Shown: positions 29,160 through 35,728 of the stretch, in pieces | How the letters are laid out: every line of letters starts with the position of its first letter | Numbering within the stretch: the first letter of the stretch is position 1 | NCBI GenBank assembly: GCA_964644465.1 | Contig: CAZXVU010000007.1 | Span: forward strand, 1 to 35,728 | Length of the DNA: 35,728 nucleotides | Source of the DNA: CAZXVU01 sp964644465 | GTDB taxonomy: Bacteria > Chlamydiota > Chlamydiia > Chlamydiales > SM23-39 | Reading direction: 5' to 3' | Notes under the pieces: model-generated | Database searches by the model: none | What the model saw: only the letters and a program-made list of their open reading frames with translations | What the model was told of the DNA's origin: nothing | Program-made: the position numbers and the translations under genes

Positions 29160-31061
29160 ATGTCAATTCTAGGAAGGATCACCCAACCTTCTGACTTAAA
29201 ACCCCTATCTTTGGCTGAGCTGGAACAACTCGCTGAAGAGATCAGAAGCCGCATCATCGAGGTGATGTCGGTCAATGGCGGCCATCTGTCTTCGAATTTG
29301 GGAATTGTAGAGCTGACCATCGCTCTCCACCGCGTTTTCGATTCTCCCAAAGATAAATTCATTTTCGATGTGAGCCACCAATCGTATGTCCACAAACTTC
29401 TGACGGGGCGCAATCCCCGCTTCCATCAGATCCGGAAGTACAAAGGCCTCTGCGGATTCTGCCACCCCAAAGAATCGGAACACGACCATTTCTTCGCAGG
29501 GCATGCAGGCACAGCCTTTTCTCTCGCTTTAGGCACAGCGAAAACCCGCGATTTGGATCATGGAAACGAATATATCCTTCCGATTTTGGGAGATGCATCT
29601 CTCACTTGCGGCCTCACTCTGGAAGCTCTGAACAATGTCCCCAAAAATCTCAAGCGCTTCATCGCCATCCTCAACGATAACGCGATGTCGATCTCTCAAA
29701 ATGTCGGCAACATTAAATCGATCCTCAGCCGCTTGCTCAGCAATCCCCTCTCCAATAGAGTCTATCAAGAAATTCAAGAACTTCTAGCCAAAGTTCCTGG
29801 ATATGGCTCCAAGTTGGAAAAATTGGGACAGAAGTTTACAGAGTCGATGAAAAACCTGGTCAGCCCTGCAACCTTTTTCGAAGAGTTCAATCTCTCCTAT
29901 GTTGGCCCGATCGATGGCCATGATACACCCAAATTGATCGACACTTTAGAAAGTTTAAAAGACACAACCCGTCCCGTCCTCCTCCACGTAATGACCGTCA
30001 AAGGAAAAGGGATGCCGATCGCGATTGCAAATCCGACTCCCTATCATGGAGTCCGCCCCTTTGATCTTTGCAGCGGAAAAATTCTACCCTCCCCTTCTAT
30101 AAAACCCACTTTTCCTAAGATTTTCGGCCGCCATATCCTAAAAATGGCAGACCGGGATGCTAATGTCGTTTGCATCACCCCCGCGATGCCCGCAGGATCG
30201 TGTCTTGATGACTTTATGCAAAAGTATCCCGATAGATGCCTCGATGTTGGGATCGCAGAAGGGCATGCTCTCACATTTGCCGGCGGGATTGCACACGGCA
30301 GGAAAAAGAAAGTCGTCGTCTCCATCTATGCAACTTTCTTGCAGCGCGCTTTTGATAATTTGTTCCAAGACATTTGCATGCAGGAACTCCCCGTCGTTTT
30401 CGCCCTTGACCGAGCTTTCATCTCAGGTCCCGACGGGAGCACCCATCATGGCATTTACGACATCAGCTTTCTCAATGCGATGCCCAATATGATCATCTCC
30501 CAGCCCCGCGACGGGCATGTTTTGAAAGAACTCTTGGAGAGCAGTTTCGATTGGAACAAACCAGCCGCCATCCGCTATCCGAATCTTGAGACTGATGAGC
30601 CTGACCTTCCCCTGAATAAACGGATCCCCGGCAAGGGAGAGATTCTCGCATCAGGCAAAGATCTTCTCCTGATTGCACTCGGCCATACTTGCCAAACAGC
30701 TCTGAAGGTTAGGGAGCTTCTCCTATCAAAAGGGATCCAAGCAACCGTCCTAGATCCTGTCTTTATCAAACCTCTCGACGCCGAGCTGATCCAGGAACTC
30801 CTCGCAACTCATCGCTATGCCGCGACCATCGAAGAACATGCGCTTAACGGAGGAATGGGTATGATTTTCAACCACTTCCTCATCAAAAATGGGATTCGGG
30901 ATATCGAAGTCCTGAACTTCGGAGTTCCCGATCTATGGGTTCAATTTGGCAGCAATACCGAAATTATGAGAGAATTAGGCTTGGATGCAGAATCTATTGC
31001 AACGCGCATCCTGCAGGAGTTTTCCTTTGAGCCAAGGTCAGTAGCCTTGCAAACTCCTTGA
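29160..31061 (+). CDS. dxs: 1-deoxy-D-xylulose-5-phosphate synthase
   Basis: This thiamine-diphosphate enzyme makes DXP from pyruvate and glyceraldehyde 3-phosphate, first step of the MEP isoprenoid pathway. The ATG at 29160 gives MSILGRITQPSDLKPLSLAE; the TTG six bases upstream overlaps xseB. Seen motifs are GGHLSSNLGIVELTIALHRVFD, DVSHQSYVHKLLTGR, the ThDP/Mg motif GDASLTCGLTLEALNN through NDNAMSISQNVG, VGPIDGHD, DVGIAEGHALTFAGG, IYATFLQRAFDN and DRAFISGPDGSTHHG. Several consensus positions differ mildly (GDG to GDA, AEQHA to AEGHA), while the catalytic His, Glu and Arg are kept. The length, 633 aa, is normal. Confidence 0.93.
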   Translation: MSILGRITQPSDLKPLSLAELEQLAEEIRSRIIEVMSVNGGHLSSNLGIVELTIALHRVFDSPKDKFIFDVSHQSYVHKLLTGRNPRFHQIRKYKGLCGFCHPKESEHDHFFAGHAGTAFSLALGTAKTRDLDHGNEYILPILGDASLTCGLTLEALNNVPKNLKRFIAILNDNAMSISQNVGNIKSILSRLLSNPLSNRVYQEIQELLAKVPGYGSKLEKLGQKFTESMKNLVSPATFFEEFNLSYVGPIDGHDTPKLIDTLESLKDTTRPVLLHVMTVKGKGMPIAIANPTPYHGVRPFDLCSGKILPSPSIKPTFPKIFGRHILKMADRDANVVCITPAMPAGSCLDDFMQKYPDRCLDVGIAEGHALTFAGGIAHGRKKKVVVSIYATFLQRAFDNLFQDICMQELPVVFALDRAFISGPDGSTHHGIYDISFLNAMPNMIISQPRDGHVLKELLESSFDWNKPAAIRYPNLETDEPDLPLNKRIPGKGEILASGKDLLLIALGHTCQTALKVRELLLSKGIQATVLDPVFIKPLDAELIQELLATHRYAATIEEHALNGGMGMIFNHFLIKNGIRDIEVLNFGVPDLWVQFGSNTEIMRELGLDAESIATRILQEFSFEPRSVALQTP

Positions 31062-31078
31062 TAAAAGCTGGAACCCGC

Positions 31079-31918
31079 ATGATTATTGCCCTTTTTCCTC
31101 ACGAACATAAGAAACAATCCTTTGAGCTGGCTATCCATATTCGGGAATTTCTCGAAGATCAGGGGATCAAGGTTGTCGCTGAAGATGAAAAGGCGAAAAG
31201 CATCGGCGCGATCCCTATTTCAAAGATCGATCCCAATGAGATCAAATTCCTCATCGCCATGGGCGGCGACGGGACGATCTTGCGTATCTGCCACCGCTAT
31301 AGCCATCTCGATGCAGCCATTCTTGGAATCAACCTAGGCCATCTCGGCTTTATGGCCGATGTCCCTGTATCTGATATCTATCCCAGCCTAACCGATCTGA
31401 TCAACGGCGCTTACACCATCGAAAACCGCCTCATTCTGGAAGCCGCTCTATCAGAGAAAAAGATCCTTCATGGCGTAAACGATATCGTCATCCATAGAGC
31501 CCAAAATTATAGCCTCATCGAATTAGCCATCCAAGTCGACGGCGAGTATGTCAATACCTTCGTCGCAGACGGGATCATCATCTCGACACCCAATGGCTCT
31601 ACCGCCTACTCTCTAGCCGCTGGAGGGCCGATCATCAGTCCGCAGTTAGACGCCCTCGTCGTCACTCCTATTTGTCCCCACACGATTTCTAACCGTCCCT
31701 TCGTCCTATCCGCGGATAACAAACTCGAAATCCAATATTTGAGCGAATACGACCCCATCGATGTACGCGGCGACGGGATAGATGCCTTTGCTATGAAGAG
31801 CGGCGACAAGCTCACTGTCCACCGTTCCAAACGGAAATTCAAGCTCGTCAACCTACATCGCCATGAATACTTCTCAACCCTCCGCACAAAGCTCGGCTGG
31901 TCGGGCAAGCTGCGATAA
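31079..31918 (+). CDS. nadK: NAD kinase
   Basis: It phosphorylates NAD to NADP. The hallmark motifs are present: FLIAMGGDGTILRICHRY (GGDG), GINLGHLGFMADV, VNDIVIHRAQNYSLIEL, and DGIIISTPNGSTAYSLAAGGPI. The ATG at 31079 is preferred, with GGAA upstream; a TTG at 31058 lies within the end of dxs. The protein is 279 aa. It closes the xseA-xseB-dxs-nadK run. Confidence 0.95.
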   Translation: MIIALFPHEHKKQSFELAIHIREFLEDQGIKVVAEDEKAKSIGAIPISKIDPNEIKFLIAMGGDGTILRICHRYSHLDAAILGINLGHLGFMADVPVSDIYPSLTDLINGAYTIENRLILEAALSEKKILHGVNDIVIHRAQNYSLIELAIQVDGEYVNTFVADGIIISTPNGSTAYSLAAGGPIISPQLDALVVTPICPHTISNRPFVLSADNKLEIQYLSEYDPIDVRGDGIDAFAMKSGDKLTVHRSKRKFKLVNLHRHEYFSTLRTKLGWSGKLR

Positions 31919-31966
31919 ATGCTATCTAAAAAATAAGGCAATCGATAGATTATCCCTCTTTTTTTA

Positions 31967-32404
31967 ATGGGGATCATGATCACGACAGCTTTATTACCTT
32001 CAGGCTATAAAGTATTCCCAATAGCCCATTGTGTAGTCTTAGATACGCTTGCTAAATTTAAAAAAAAGTTCCCACTGCATTTCAATGATTTTGCCGGGAA
32101 TTTGCTGTCTACCTCTTCATTATGGGTAAACGCCGCCCAAAAACGGAGGTTTCACCCTCATACTCTTTCTCTTCTTAAAAAATTCGGAATGATGACAATG
32201 GATGGTAGAATTCTGCCAATTGTCAGAGAGACTTTAAAGCTTCACTTTGTAAACGATGGGAATGGACACTTCTCTTCTCCGGAAGATGTTCTTACAGAAA
32301 ATGAAAAAATTGCAGCTGCTGCTGAATTTGTAAGATCGTCCTTAAACGCCCAACAAGCGCACACTTTTCAGAATACTTTAGCACTAACTATCATCCAAGA
32401 ATAG
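31967..32404 (+). CDS. Hypothetical protein (145 aa)
   Basis: This protein is unrecognised. It could start at ATG 31967 or 31976; neither has a strong ribosome site. No signal peptide or membrane helix is seen. The sequence has a compact mixed composition, with KRRFHPHTLSLLKKFGMMTMDGRILPIVRETLKLHF and an Ala/Gln-rich C-terminal helix (AAAAEFVRSSLNAQQAHTFQ). It is flanked by nadK and the BlaI promoter on the same strand. Function unknown. Confidence 0.55.
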   Translation: MGIMITTALLPSGYKVFPIAHCVVLDTLAKFKKKFPLHFNDFAGNLLSTSSLWVNAAQKRRFHPHTLSLLKKFGMMTMDGRILPIVRETLKLHFVNDGNGHFSSPEDVLTENEKIAAAAEFVRSSLNAQQAHTFQNTLALTIIQE

Positions 32405-32440
32405 TGAACAAGATTCAGCGGGCCAGTTTTCTTTTCTGAT

Positions 32441-32470
32441 TTGACAAAATAACTACAATCGTAGTAAACA
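32441..32470 (+). promoter_or_regulatory. BlaI-type promoter/operator
   Basis: A consensus -35 box, TTGACA (32441-32446), is followed by the dyad ACTACAATCGTAGT (32452-32465), with perfect 5-base arms, in the spacer. A weak -10 (TAAACA, near 32465-32470) follows. Dyads built on ACTACA/TGTAGT are the known kind of BlaI/MecI/CopY operator, and the location between the boxes fits autorepression. Confidence 0.65.
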
Positions 32471-32495
32471 TGACTGCTTTATTTGAGGAGCCATT

Positions 32496-32876
32496 ATGAC
32501 AAAACGGGGCTTTGGCGAATTAGAGCTCGCAATCCTTCGAATTCTCCAATCTGGCAAAAAAATGACTGTAAAACAGGTTCATTCGATATTGGGAGAACAA
32601 AATAAATATAATACAATCATGACAGTCATGCTGAGACTTTCAGAAAAGAAGGTCTTAGAGCGAGAACGCGTTGGCCTGCATTACGAATATTGGCTGACCT
32701 CTTTAAAGTCCAAAGTTCCAACATTCATCGAACAATTCAAGAAAAAGATTTTTGGCGTAAAAACGATTGAGATGATGAGCTACTTAATTGATTCAGCCGA
32801 AGAGATCTCAAAAGAAGAATTTGATGAAATGGAGAAAATGCTTAAAGAAGCTAAAATTAAGAGAAATAACCAATGA
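32496..32876 (+). CDS. blaI: BlaI/MecI/CopY-family transcriptional repressor
   Basis: This is a winged-helix repressor of 126 aa, starting MTKRGFGELELAILRILQSG with the recognition region MTVKQVHSILGEQNKYNTIMTVMLRLSEKKVLERERVG, the family hallmark (T-V-x-T-x-L-x-RL-x-KG-like). A dimerisation helix bundle at the C-terminus follows. GAGGAG lies before the ATG. Classic partners are BlaR1-type membrane proteases that cleave it; here the next gene encodes such a protease and overlaps it by four bases. The repressor probably binds the ACTAC-N4-GTAGT dyad in its own promoter. No beta-lactamase gene is in the window. Confidence 0.85.
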   Translation: MTKRGFGELELAILRILQSGKKMTVKQVHSILGEQNKYNTIMTVMLRLSEKKVLERERVGLHYEYWLTSLKSKVPTFIEQFKKKIFGVKTIEMMSYLIDSAEEISKEEFDEMEKMLKEAKIKRNNQ

Positions 32877-33862
32877 TTTTCCATTTAATATTTAATAGCC
32901 TTCTCGTCTTTATTATTTTATCTTTTCTCATTAAATTTTTGCTCTATGTATTAAAGATCCAAAACCCCCGAATCCGCTTTTTTTGCCTGACACTTCCCAT
33001 TCTCAAACTTCCTTTTGATTTTTTTGTATTCGCATCTTTTGGGGATCATTTGTTTATGAACTTCAATCCATTCAGTTGCGAGATGTACACCCAAGAGCTC
33101 ATTATGAAGGTTATCCCCACTCCTTTTAAGATGGAAATCCAAGGAATGGAGCACCTGATTGTCCCCCGCTATGTGGCTACCCTGATTCCCCCTATTTTGT
33201 TACAAATTTTTCTAGTCGGAATTGTATCTATTACGGTTGCCGTAACCGCTTTTAAATTAATCCAATTTATTAAATGCGTAGCATTTTTTAAGAGAATCTT
33301 ACGCTCCTCATCTCCTTGTACTCGGATCATTCTCAATGAAGACCTAAGAAGAAAGATAAATAAACTAAAAATAATAATCCTAACTTCCGACAAAGTACAG
33401 AGTCCATTTGCTGCAAATCTGAAATATATTTTATTCCCAGAATATTTAATGAACGAACTTTCTCAAGAAGAATTCGAGGCTGTCCTCGCGCATGAAATCG
33501 AGCATTTGAAATGGAAAGATCCTCTCGTAAAACTGTTCTGCGTCAGCATCTGCTCTTTTTTCTGGTGGATACCGACTCATTGGTGGTTGAGGGGGTTAGA
33601 GACTGATCAAGAATTAGCCTGCGATGCGGCTCCGCTTCAATATGGCGTTGATAACTATCACTTAGCAACTGCCTTAATGAAAGTAATCAAGTCCCCAAAA
33701 TCTGAACTGAAAGCCCTTTGCTACCTTGACACAGCAAAAAACGTGCTCTCCAAGAGGATGGAAAACTTATTAAAGACTCCTAAAAAGCCCCATGTTCGTC
33801 TAAATGGCATCATTGCAATGATTCTCTGCTTACTCATCTTTAATTCCTTTTGGATGTGCTAA
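32873..33862 (+). CDS. M56-family membrane metalloprotease (BlaR1-like, no sensor domain)
   Basis: This 329-residue integral membrane protein has helices near 3-28, 34-55, 103-135, 221-235 and 307-327. The zinc-protease motif is HEIEH (207-211), with the third ligand E247 in DQELACD. SPFAANLKYILFPEYL (177-192) is family-typical. In BlaR1/MecR1 this domain cleaves the repressor after signal binding. Here the extracytoplasmic penicillin-binding sensor domain is absent, so the inducer is probably not a beta-lactam sensed in the usual way. The ATG overlaps the blaI stop (ATGA). Confidence 0.85.
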   Translation: MIFHLIFNSLLVFIILSFLIKFLLYVLKIQNPRIRFFCLTLPILKLPFDFFVFASFGDHLFMNFNPFSCEMYTQELIMKVIPTPFKMEIQGMEHLIVPRYVATLIPPILLQIFLVGIVSITVAVTAFKLIQFIKCVAFFKRILRSSSPCTRIILNEDLRRKINKLKIIILTSDKVQSPFAANLKYILFPEYLMNELSQEEFEAVLAHEIEHLKWKDPLVKLFCVSICSFFWWIPTHWWLRGLETDQELACDAAPLQYGVDNYHLATALMKVIKSPKSELKALCYLDTAKNVLSKRMENLLKTPKKPHVRLNGIIAMILCLLIFNSFWMC

Positions 33863-33879
33863 AAAAACGGAGATTTTTT

Positions 33880-34725
33880 TTGATTATTAATACTACGAAT
33901 GTAGTTTTGCTTGCAGCCTTCGTTTTCGCCTATTGCAATGTCTCGGCGAAAATCATCGAAACAACGGAAATCACAGAAATATCTTCCTCAATAGAGGAAT
34001 CTACATTGGTGTTGTTCGATCTGGACGATACTTTGATGAATTCTGTGATCAGTTTGAATTCGGGCAAATGGATCAAATTCTACTGGCAAGCAGCTCCATT
34101 GTTCTTTCCCAATCCTCTTTTGGAATCTCTCATTGAGTTCATAAATGAGCATGTCCCTGTAAAGCCCCTTGATTCCAGTGCACCCCGATGGATTCAAGAA
34201 CTGCAAAAGAAAGAAGGAGTTATCCCTCTCGCAATGACAGCAAGATCTTTGGCGCATTCTCCGGATAGAAATATTACAGCTCAACAGCTGAGAGAGATTG
34301 GAATTGATTTTTCACAATCAAGCTTCCCCTCTTCTTTTGCTTCGTATCCTTCTTTCCAGGAGGGAATCATTTTTACCTCGGGAGAGATTAAAGGGGATCA
34401 TTTAATTAAACTGCTGAAGACGGTCCATTTTTGGCCAAAAAAAGTGATTTTCCTCGACGACAAACTCTATCAGGTACAGTCGGTCGATAAAGCGATGGAA
34501 GAAGCGGGCATTTGCTGCGACTGTTTTTGGTATAGACGCGCTGAACATGAAGAATTCGATCCCCTGTTAGCTCTCATCCAACTGCATCATTTGCTGAACA
34601 AAAGGGAAGTGTTGAGCGATGAATACGCCCACCTTTTGGAAGAGGCCTATGCTGAGTCTGAGATCGAATCGTTACTTAAAAACTTAATTAAACAATACGA
34701 AATCCAATATTACAGGAAACTATGA
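33880..34725 (+). CDS. Exported HAD-superfamily protein, DUF2608-like
   Basis: I choose TTG at 33880 because GGAG at 33869-33872 is 7 bases upstream. The resulting N-terminus (MIINTTNVVLLAAFVFAYCNVSA) is a good signal peptide. HAD motifs are present: LFDLDDTL (D47, D49), IPLAMTARS, KGDHL and VIFLDDK. The cap region WQAAPLFFPNPLLESLIEF is similar to DUF2608 proteins, which I associate with Chlamydiae and Legionella. A periplasmic or secreted phosphatase is likely; substrate unknown. A second BlaI-type dyad lies within its first codons. It is 17 bases after the protease gene and overlaps the next gene by four. Confidence 0.75.
   Translation: MIINTTNVVLLAAFVFAYCNVSAKIIETTEITEISSSIEESTLVLFDLDDTLMNSVISLNSGKWIKFYWQAAPLFFPNPLLESLIEFINEHVPVKPLDSSAPRWIQELQKKEGVIPLAMTARSLAHSPDRNITAQQLREIGIDFSQSSFPSSFASYPSFQEGIIFTSGEIKGDHLIKLLKTVHFWPKKVIFLDDKLYQVQSVDKAMEEAGICCDCFWYRRAEHEEFDPLLALIQLHHLLNKREVLSDEYAHLLEEAYAESEIESLLKNLIKQYEIQYYRKL
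33892..33905. promoter_or_regulatory. Second BlaI-type dyad at the HAD gene start
   Basis: ACTACGAATGTAGT repeats the arms ACTAC/GTAGT of the site at 32452-32465 with the same 4-base centre length. It lies just inside the 5' end of the HAD gene, so binding could block an internal promoter or transcription elongation. It also matches coding sequence, so chance cannot be dismissed. Confidence 0.5.
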
Positions 34726-35699
34726 ACAAATTTTCAATAATCCTTTTTCTAATTACATCACTCTTTAGCGAGGAGCCTGAAAATGTCGTTATATTAGGCG
34801 GAGGTCCTGCTGGCCTGACGGCGGCAATCTACGCGGGACAAGGAGGGCTGCTTCCCCTCGTAGTAGAAGGAGAGAAATGCGAGGGGCAGTTAGCAGTTGT
34901 CAATCATATGGAAAACTATCCAGGATTTCCCGAAGGGATTTCTGGAGATGATCTGCTTCATTCCATCCACATCCAGGCTGAAAAATTTGGCGCTCGCTTC
35001 AAGTCAGGAAAAATCATCGATGTCGATCTCCTGCATCGCCCTTTTCGGCTCACATTCAGCGATGGTCAAACACTCTATTCTCATGCAGTCATTATTGCTT
35101 TGGGCACTGCAAAACGATGGATTGGCTTGGATTCTGAAAAAGCGCTCCTAGGAAAAGGGGTTAGCGGCAGCGCTGCCTGCGAAGCCTCGCTGTATCAAAA
35201 TGAGGATGTGGTCGTCGTTGGCGGAGGGGATGCGGCATTAGAGGAGGTTCTTGCTTTGTCTGAATATGCGGCAAAAGTGACCCTCATTCACCGAAATAAT
35301 CATCTGAATGCATCGAACTATCTGCAAGAGAAAATCTTTTCCAAACACAATATTCAGGTCATTTTGAATTCGGCAGTAGATGAGATCTTGGATGTTTCAC
35401 AGAACCGCGTTACAGGGATTATTGTTCGAAATTTACAAACACAAGAAAGATCCGATCTTCCCTGCAAGGGGGTTTTTGTATCGATAGGACGGAAACCTAA
35501 CATCGATCTCTTCAAAGGGCAGCTTGAAATCAGTGCTTCTGGCCATATTATTGTTCATCCTTCCACATCGCAAACAAGCATCCCTGGAGTATTTGCCGCG
35601 GGCGATGTTTGCGATCCTACTTATCGCAAAACGATCACAGCCGCAGGATTTGGGTGCATGGCAGCTCTCGACACAATACGCTACTTATTACCACAGTGA
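34722..35699 (+). CDS. Thioredoxin-reductase-like flavoprotein lacking the CxxC pair
   Basis: This 325-aa protein has the TrxR fold: FAD motif VVILGGGPAGLTAAIY (GGGPAG 26-31), MENYPGFPEGISG, NAD(P)-domain motif VVVVGGGDAALEE (167-172 core) and C-terminal FAD motif VFAAGDVCDPTYRKTITAAGFG. The redox-active CATCDG of true TrxR reads S150-A-A-C153-E-A, so the first Cys is Ser. The NADPH-binding HRRxxFRA reads HRNNHLNAS, losing the second Arg. The N-terminus MNKFSIILFLITSLFSEE looks like a signal peptide or anchor. It is probably not a standard thioredoxin reductase. It is the last gene of the BlaI operon and overlaps the HAD gene by four bases. Confidence 0.8.
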   Translation: MNKFSIILFLITSLFSEEPENVVILGGGPAGLTAAIYAGQGGLLPLVVEGEKCEGQLAVVNHMENYPGFPEGISGDDLLHSIHIQAEKFGARFKSGKIIDVDLLHRPFRLTFSDGQTLYSHAVIIALGTAKRWIGLDSEKALLGKGVSGSAACEASLYQNEDVVVVGGGDAALEEVLALSEYAAKVTLIHRNNHLNASNYLQEKIFSKHNIQVILNSAVDEILDVSQNRVTGIIVRNLQTQERSDLPCKGVFVSIGRKPNIDLFKGQLEISASGHIIVHPSTSQTSIPGVFAAGDVCDPTYRKTITAAGFGCMAALDTIRYLLPQ

Positions 35700-35728
35700 A
35701 AAGCTGTCATTTGGTAGAATTTCCACCC

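Noticed and set aside
32496..33862. Beta-lactam resistance regulation (blaI-blaR1)
   Set aside because: No beta-lactamase or penicillin-binding gene is near, and the M56 protein has no sensor domain, so only the repressor/protease families are claimed.
1..35728. tRNA and rRNA genes
   Set aside because: I saw no cloverleaf with conserved arms and no rRNA-like stretch on either strand. Reading by eye could miss a diverged tRNA.

Overview
The window looks like a draft chromosome segment of a chlamydia-related bacterium (phylum Chlamydiae, probably an environmental or amoeba-associated lineage). The evidence is a Chlamydiae/Verrucomicrobia-type small basic protein beside ybeY and a CorC-like gene, a tpiA / xseA-xseB-dxs neighbourhood as in Chlamydia, a DUF2608 HAD protein, and several proteins that look like secreted effectors. 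Unlike Chlamydiaceae it carries a phenylalanine/tyrosine biosynthesis operon. Three runs of exactly 100 N (2691-2790, 16074-16173, 24966-25065) are scaffold gaps of unknown true size. They cut tyrA, secG and def, and probably hide one more gene.

Layout. 1-440 is a G+C-rich, gene-free string of short hairpins. 520-4888 (+) holds two small basic proteins, ybeY, a CNNM/CBS transporter-like protein, a DUF3604-like protein and a 38-residue Cys-rich membrane microprotein. 4913-10503 holds a small Pro-rich protein (-), maf, an exported HEAT-repeat protein, a 171-bp fold-back element, lptD and a small membrane-associated protein. 10531-13671 is an accessory block: a promoter with leader ORF and hairpins ahead of an unknown 363-residue protein, a YopT/C58-like cysteine protease (-) and a divergent coiled-coil protein. 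13723-17886 is the aromatic amino-acid operon: promoter, Phe/Tyr-rich leader peptide, terminator, DAHP synthase, chorismate mutase, prephenate dehydratase, prephenate dehydrogenase, aminotransferase, and a Cys-rich lipoprotein. 17891-24102 (-) is a complete YbhGFSR-type ABC exporter with its own TolC/NodT-like outer-membrane lipoprotein, headed by a repeat-rich AT region (24103-24467). 24468-26134 (-) is tpiA-secG-(gap)-def. 26345-31918 (+) is cupin, TPR, xseA, xseB, dxs, nadK. 31967-35699 (+) is a hypothetical gene and a BlaI / M56 protease / HAD / thioredoxin-reductase-like operon with two copies of a BlaI-like operator.

The most notable discovery candidate is regulatory. The aromatic operon is preceded by a short ORF in which eight of ten consecutive residues are Phe or Tyr, and its last codons form the 5' arm of a hairpin followed by eight T. 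This is the signature of ribosome-mediated attenuation. A second leader ORF at 10561 has the same promoter-to-start geometry (-10 box, seven bases, then ATGAAAA), so both mRNAs are predicted to start at or within a base or two of an AUG. Also notable are the YopT-like protease and a signal-peptide-bearing TrxR homologue that lacks one active-site Cys and sits under BlaI control. All calls rest on reading the sequence; no database search was run.
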